Source: Torreya grandis (lineage: Eukaryota; Streptophyta; Pinopsida; Cupressales; Taxaceae). From it: a stretch of 64,000 nt of DNA. Shown here piece by piece: positions 59,762 through 64,000 of this stretch (position 1 is its first letter; the number at the start of each line of letters is the position of its first letter). The DNA is taken from NCBI GenBank assembly GCA_037957365.1, contig JARHVA010000021.1, forward strand, positions 2,614,501-2,678,500. The letters are read 5' to 3'. The notes beneath the pieces are model-generated. The model was not told the origin of the DNA, searched no databases, and saw only the letters and a list, made by a program, of their open reading frames with translations. Both the position numbers and the translations under genes were made by a program.

Positions 59762-60581
59762 CTTGTTGGGATGTGAAACACCGGAAGCATACAATTGATT
59801 ACCAAACTTCAAGCAACTTTAATATGCGGAAATAACCAGATTCACCAAGTAACTAGAATTCAGAATAACACAGCATATGAGAGACAATACACAACTTATA
59901 TTAACACTTTATACAGAAAAGAATACAATAGAGAATATCCCACATCTTCTCCACCACCTTACAGAGGTTTCCCACACCTCAAGTGAACAGTAAATCTTCT
60001 CCCCAAAGCTCTCCCTCTCACAGGTCCCAACACCCAACTCAAATACAGAGTTGGGGTTCACCTCCCGTGCTCCACGCACACCACAAGTGCTCCACGCACT
60101 CCACGTGCTCCACAAGTACTCAAGGTACTTCAAGTAGATCTCCCATGAACCTAAAATAACCTGCACTTCAACAGACCATACTTATGGAAGGAACTCCCTT
60201 GCCTTCCTCTTAGCTCTATCCGAGTACACACCTGTACTCCAAGTAGATCCTGCCTGATACTGCTCCCTGTTGTGTTGCTGTCTATATGTTCTTGCACACC
60301 TGCAAATCAAACAACAGTTCTACTCACCTGTGAACCTCAACCTTGCACACACATACACCTACAGATCAACGATCTTACTTACCATGTAGATCTCCTATAT
60401 AGGCCATGCAACTGTGACCAAGATCCTACACTCCTAAAGAATCTAGCTGACTCTCCAAACCAGCACCAACACGCCTGGTACTGCTGTGGAACTAGGAGGA
60501 ACACCCTTGCTCACCTCACACACAGAAGGAACAAACTTTGCTCAACTCAAACTAGCCCACTTTTCCAATACAACCATGAGT

Positions 60582-60592
60582 CTATTATATAG
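60582..60592 (-). promoter_or_regulatory. C3 promoter TATA box in 5' LTR
   Basis: CTATATAATAG on the minus strand, about 330 bases from the LTR start. The palindrome cluster (60,732-60,844) is upstream of it in the transcription sense, in the enhancer part of U3. TAATTAG words fill the space between. Confidence 0.65.
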
Positions 60593-60731
60593 ATCTCATC
60601 CAAACAATAATTAGACATCTAATTACAATAATTAGATCCACAGCTCTCAGTCTATAATTAGCCTTGATCATGCAAACACTTGGTTCGTCAACCCACTGCC
60701 CGTAATTAACTCGCAGTCGAACCACACAGGT

Positions 60732-60844
60732 GACCGACGCCGGTCCCTGTCCGCCTGGGGTCGCCGACGCCGGCTGATCTCTGACCGACGTCGGTTGCCT
60801 TCCTGCCCTATCCTGCCGACGTCGATTGGCCTGACCGACGCCGG
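60732..60844. promoter_or_regulatory. C3 LTR3 palindrome cluster (U3)
   Basis: Five units: GACCGACGCCGGTC at 60,732; CGCCGACGCCGGC near 60,763; GACCGACGTCGGTT at 60,783; GCCGACGTCGATT near 60,815; GACCGACGCCGGTG at 60,833. This is the 5' LTR copy, so it is the one that would influence transcription of the element. Confidence 0.65.
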
Positions 60845-60927
60845 TGTCTCTGACACTCAGCAACTCTCCTGCAACTTCCTCCGTGTCTGCATCAGTGAAG
60901 CTTTTAGCTCCACAACCTAACAAATAA

Positions 60928-61266
60928 AACCTATAGTACACCCACTACAATATCTTCTTCACTCACACATAGTGTGTCATCATGATTACAATGCCCTCAT
61001 ATCAAAAGAGGGTTACATATTAGTTCAAAAATGCACCAACATAATTTTTACCATTAAATCTATGACCTAATAGTGAATGATCTAGATTTACTATGAAATT
61101 ATAATATTTACAGTACATTTTCACAAAATTTTGCTTCAGGGGCGTTGTACCCAAACCCCAGCTAGGGGGGCTCTCATGGTAATCCTAGTGGACGGGTGGG
61201 GGCGTTTCCCCCAACCCCCTGTCGAGAATTGGGCATTATAATAAGATCAAACTCCACCATCCCACA
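60928..61266 (-). repeat. C2 5' LTR (right), second segment
   Basis: AACCTATAGTACACCCACTACAATATC onward continues the LTR broken at 53,327 and matches 48,739-49,102. It ends CCATCCCACA at 61,266. A GGGGG / CCCCC hairpin is kept around 61,196-61,213 with changed flanks. Confidence 0.85.
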
Positions 61267-61639
61267 CTTTCCAATCTCCTTGTCTCTTTATCTCCTTAGA
61301 TATATGTACTTTATAGATTTATATATATTTATTCTAATCTTAATTTCAAAGCCTTATAATGATATATATTTTCAAATAAACTTATCAATAAGCAAGGTGG
61401 TTATATCGATACACATGTGTACCCATAAACCTTGATCTTTCAACTTAAATTATTTAAAATGATTTCAATTTTAGATTATATGCATTGATTATGTACTATA
61501 ACATGCTCTTGGTTGTAGGTGAGTCACCAACAAAGCACTCATGTTGGACTCAAGAAAAGTCAAGGTGTGTTATACACACCAAGGTACACATTTATTATCC
61601 TTTAAATTAATAATTTTATTATTAGATTAAGGGGGGGAA
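61267..61639 (+). other. T2 3' region resumed, with polypurine tract
   Basis: Colinear with T1 40,998-41,359 (TATCGATACACATGTGTAC, TAACATGCTCTTGGTT, AAGGTGTGTTATACACACC). AAGGGGGGGAA at 61,629-61,639 is the polypurine tract. Confidence 0.85.
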
Positions 61640-62956
61640 TGTAGATGATATTTATGGATTATATAACACTCTAGTCTTGTACACTTAGTAAACTTAGAGC
61701 TTGGTTATTCCTCTCAATTCTAGACCTTTTCAGCTTTCAAATGTCTCACATCTACTCTATATTATGCCTCTTAGGATATCTCTTGGTCTGAATAGTCTCA
61801 TGTTGATGACATAGACCTTATATCTTACTTGAAATGCTAAAAAAATGCTTATCTTCCACCTCTACAAGTTTTGAGCTTGTGCCTACTTTCATATTCCCTA
61901 GATAATAGTGTCCCAAATAGACACCTACGTTGATGTAGGTGTCTTGCTCTAACACAAGTGTCAAGTGCCCTAATTCATCTAATTTACAAATGTAACATAT
62001 CCTAATGGTCAACCTAAGTGATTTAATGTGAGTTATTTCTTCAAAGGGATTGATATAGATACAAGATTAACCCTCATTCATTCCTCACCTAGAAAATACC
62101 TAAGACAACTTATCAAGTCATTCAATCAATCACTTGATAAATCAAAGCTTCCCTATTTTATTTTATTTTTATATTAGTCATAGGGATAACATATACGTAG
62201 GTTTAAAATAATGAAGGAGAAGCCTAAGATCCTAATTTACCAAGTTACAAGATAGGTCATTGTTGTACTTACTTTTCACATATTGCATGATTCACACATA
62301 AGCCAAAATGTAGGGGAGAACTACATCATTCTGAGGCCCAGTATTATCTATGTAGGCAATGCTCATTAATAGAGGGGTCTTTGGGGTTAGCTCAACATCG
62401 TGTGCCCACTAACCCATTTTTACCAAAGGTCACTATAAAGATGAATAACTAGGGTTTTACAGTCTCATGAGAAGTGATAGCCCATGACCTAGATATGAAT
62501 GCACTAGAGTGAAGGTGAAGACAAACCTAGAAGCATCTAAGTGGTCACATCTTTTTTTAGTAGGTATTCCATTCAAAATACCTATGTCAAGTTTAGATAC
62601 TAGTGTTGACAAAACTATCAAGCTGATGATAGTGTATATGGCTCTAGAGGCACTCATATTAGAATTTGGATATTGTTCTAGAACCCTCTTCTAATTTACT
62701 TCCTGCCTATTCTAGATCTAGAACTACATAAACATCAAAACCAACTAAGTATATTACTTCTTTGTCATTTTCATATCTAAAATATTTTTACTTAATATTT
62801 TTATCCCATCTTAGTTTAATGAATTTAACATATGTTATATATGAGTTTAACATCTAATTGGCCTGCTATAGAGATAATTTATCATCCTTGTACCTTATGT
62901 TACATCTATCCCCTTTAACCTTAGTTAACCCCAATCTAGATTTTTAGGGTTAAACA
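61640..62956 (+). repeat. T2 3' LTR (LTR-D)
   Basis: TGTAGATGATATTTATGG to GGGTTAAACA, 1,317 bp. It aligns with LTR-C throughout. A perfect inverted repeat, GACACCTAC / GTAGGTGTC, lies at 61,920-61,943. Confidence 0.9.
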
Positions 62957-62961
62957 CTACC
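62957..62961. repeat. T2 target site duplication, right
   Basis: CTACC, copy of 42,661-42,665. Confidence 0.9.
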
Positions 62962-62997
62962 CAAGTAGGATCCTTATCCAAAATTTAGGGTTAAATG
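62962..62997 (+). repeat. T1 3' LTR (LTR-B), last 36 bases
   Basis: CAAGTAGGATCCTTATCC to AGGGTTAAATG, the missing end of LTR-B. It matches the last 36 bases of LTR-A at 31,675-31,710, with the final CA changed to TG. Confidence 0.9.
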
Positions 62998-63002
62998 GGT
63001 AT
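62998..63002. repeat. T1 target site duplication, right
   Basis: GGTAT, copy of 30,414-30,418. Confidence 0.9.
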
Positions 63003-64000
63003 GTTGATAGAACAAAGGTGAAACCACTAGGACCCTAAGTCTTTTACATCCTTTATCCATCTTCATCCAATGTTGGGAGGAGGTTTTCATGTATTTCATT
63101 ACTGTATTTTCATGGTTTGAGGGTATAAATGTTATCATGGTAGTTTTGGATTGAATCACCAAGCATGTTTATTTTTTTCCTTATCACAACCATTTATTAC
63201 CAACACATTGGTTTCTGCTTTTTTCAATACAATTTTGAAATTGCATGGTACTCCAAAGAGCATTATAAGTGACCAATGTCTCATATTTACTAGTAATTTT
63301 TATACTAAATTATTTGCATGTTTGGGCACCTAGTTGGATCATAGCTCGTTCTACCATACTCAATTTGATGGACAAATAGAGGTAGTTAAAAAATGTCTAG
63401 AAGGGTATCTTCTTTGTTTTATTTCTAACAAACAAGACAAATGGGTTCATTCACTGCCACTTACTGAATGGTGGTCTAACACTTCTTTTCACATTGATTC
63501 CAAAATTTCTCCTTTTATGGCATTGTATGGATATCATCCCCATATATCACTTTAGCTTTGATGGTTCTTCCTAAGGTTAGAGTTGATGAGGAACATAATC
63601 ACCATCAATAGGAGATACTAGTTAGTTTGAGAGAGAATTTAGTAATAACACAAAATAGAATGAAGTAACAAGTGAATCAACACCATAGTGAGTGGCATTT
63701 TGACATAGGTGATAGGGTCTCTGTGTGTTTTCATCCATATAAGTGAATGCCTTTTAAGTAATAAAAAAGGATAACAAGTTGTCCCCTATGTATTATTTCC
63801 CTTATCAGATCTTGTAAAAAATTGATAATGTGGCCTACAAGCTATAATTTTCCTCCTCCACTCGCATACATTTGGTATTCCATGTATCTTGACTGAATAA
63901 GGTAATTAGACACAAATTTTCCACTTAGACTAAGTTACCCAAATTAGATGAAGAAGGCTGAGTCATTCTGGAGCCTAAAAAGATCTTTCACAAGTGCATT
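63003..64000 (+). pseudogene. G1 integrase, core and C-terminal part (continues past window)
   Basis: The reading resumes in the zinc-binding site exactly where 30,418 breaks. The catalytic core follows: the first Asp near 63,150 in a VVLD context, the second in IISDQCLIF at about 63,265, and the Glu in QFDGQIEVVKKCLEGYL at about 63,380. An ISPFMALYGYHPH segment ends the core. The C-terminal domain shows GDRVSV and MKQQVNQHHSE-like blocks (63,660-63,720), and chromodomain-type sequence probably begins near the window end. Stops occur at 63,016, 63,154 and 63,331 and onward, so it is dead. The 3' LTR lies beyond 64,000. Confidence 0.9.

Larger units (their letters stand above)
53328..60922 (-). 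mobile_element. C3: copia-derived element with three LTRs and two internal regions
   Basis: The order is LTR1 (53,328-54,497), internal 1 (54,498-56,548), LTR2 (56,549-57,718), internal 2 (57,719-59,763), LTR3 (59,764-60,922). One target duplication, AATAA, brackets the whole and none flanks the middle LTR, so it entered as one element and gained a tandem copy later, or integrated as a tandem. The near-identical LTRs mark it as the youngest element here. Each internal region is about 2 kb and keeps only fragments of a copia polyprotein, so it is non-autonomous. Confidence 0.92.
59764..60922 (-). repeat. C3 LTR3 (5' LTR in element sense)
   Basis: 1,159 bp, TGTTGGGATGTG to CCTAACA. It lacks 11 bases of the GTGCTCCAC-word cluster that LTR1 and LTR2 have, a repeat-slippage deletion. 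Palindrome units at 60,732-60,844; TATA (minus) CTATATAATAG at 60,582-60,592. Confidence 0.92.
48569..61266 (-). mobile_element. C2: Ty1/copia element, full gag-pol layout, minus strand
   Basis: Left LTR (3' in element sense) 48,569-49,102; internal 49,103-53,157; right LTR (5') 53,158-53,327 plus 60,928-61,266, interrupted by C3. Without C3 it is about 5.1 kb. Gag, protease, integrase, reverse transcriptase and RNase H follow in copia order on the minus strand. The T2 flanks are CCTTT before and CTTTC after, an approximate target duplication. T1 at 40,985-41,010 shows the unbroken site. Confidence 0.9.
42666..62956 (+). mobile_element. T2: second Tat/Ogre-like gag-protease element, inside T1's 3' LTR
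   Basis: Its pieces are 42,666-48,568 and 61,267-62,956, about 7.6 kb. It has the same layout as T1: LTR, gag, protease, noncoding region with inverted repeats, polypurine tract, LTR, and again no pol. It inserted 36 bases from the end of T1's 3' LTR with target duplication CTACC. C2 later inserted into its noncoding region. That two copies share the same gene content means it is a property of the family, not damage to one copy. Confidence 0.9.
30419..62997 (+). mobile_element. T1: Tat/Ogre-like gag-protease element, split by later insertions
   Basis: Its pieces are 30,419-34,267, 39,063-42,665 and 62,962-62,997, about 7.5 kb when added. The order is 5' LTR, primer region, gag, protease, noncoding 3' region with inverted-repeat array, polypurine tract, 3' LTR. 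The protease type (DNGAS...LVHLGY, then RPWIH) is that of the Tat/Ogre branch of Ty3/gypsy. No reverse transcriptase, RNase H or integrase is present. The target duplication GGTAT and the resumption of G1 integrase on the far side confirm the borders. Confidence 0.85.

Noticed and set aside
53473..60166. Similar open frames repeated three times (53,473-53,688, 56,694-56,909, 59,909-60,166, minus strand) as a possible gene family
   Set aside because: They lie inside the three near-identical C3 LTRs, and their likeness is that of the DNA. No protein motif is present.

Overview
This is a stretch of plant nuclear DNA from a large, repeat-choked genome. I find no host gene, tRNA, rRNA or CRISPR. 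Everything recognisable is LTR retrotransposon, mostly old and broken: Ty3/gypsy chromovirus-type, Ty3/gypsy Tat/Ogre-type and Ty1/copia, plus one SINE-like insertion. Several primer sites match plant initiator-Met tRNA. Element density and long noncoding elements suggest a seed plant with a giant genome, plausibly a gymnosperm, but the sequence alone does not prove the taxon.

Left part (1-22,661). Bases 1-2,228 are a GC-richer, unrecognised segment. AT-rich DNA with small tandem repeats follows to 6,583. A decayed chromovirus-type element (G2, minus strand) has its 3' LTR at 6,584-6,932, its integrase tail at 6,951-7,968 and a probable 5' LTR at 22,283-22,661. Between these lies a LARD-like element (7,969-19,142, minus strand) with LTRs of about 4.6 kb around a 2.4-kb noncoding core. 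Next to it is the 3' part of a Tat-like element (T3, plus strand, 19,143 to about 22,269).

Middle (22,662-26,539). This noncoding stretch is full of TATATAGATA-like words and holds one 28-bp tandem repeat.

Right part (26,540-64,000). This is a stack of insertions that resolves from exact junctions. A chromovirus (G1, plus strand) runs from about 26,540 to 30,418 and resumes at 63,003 in the integrase zinc-binding region. It is split by a Tat-like element T1 (30,419-62,997; 5-bp duplication GGTAT). T1 contains copia C1 (34,268-39,062), which itself carries a SINE-like insertion. T1's 3' LTR is split by a second member of the same family, T2 (42,666-62,956; duplication CTACC). T2 contains copia C2 (48,569-61,266, minus strand). 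C2's 5' LTR is split by C3 (53,328-60,922; duplication AATAA), a young copia derivative with three LTRs and two internal regions.

How the pieces relate. G1 and C2 kept recognisable gag-pol remnants and descend from autonomous elements. T1 and T2 each consist of LTR, gag-protease, a noncoding 3' region and LTR, with no reverse transcriptase or integrase. The LARD and C3 also lack what they need to move alone, so all of these would have depended on enzymes from relatives.

The most interesting signals are two. First, the Tat-like 3' regions carry an array of short inverted repeats whose arms change together between elements. Second, the C3 LTR carries a cluster of near-palindromic GACCGACGTCGGT units in U3, upstream of its TATA box, and the same motif is expanded again inside the element.
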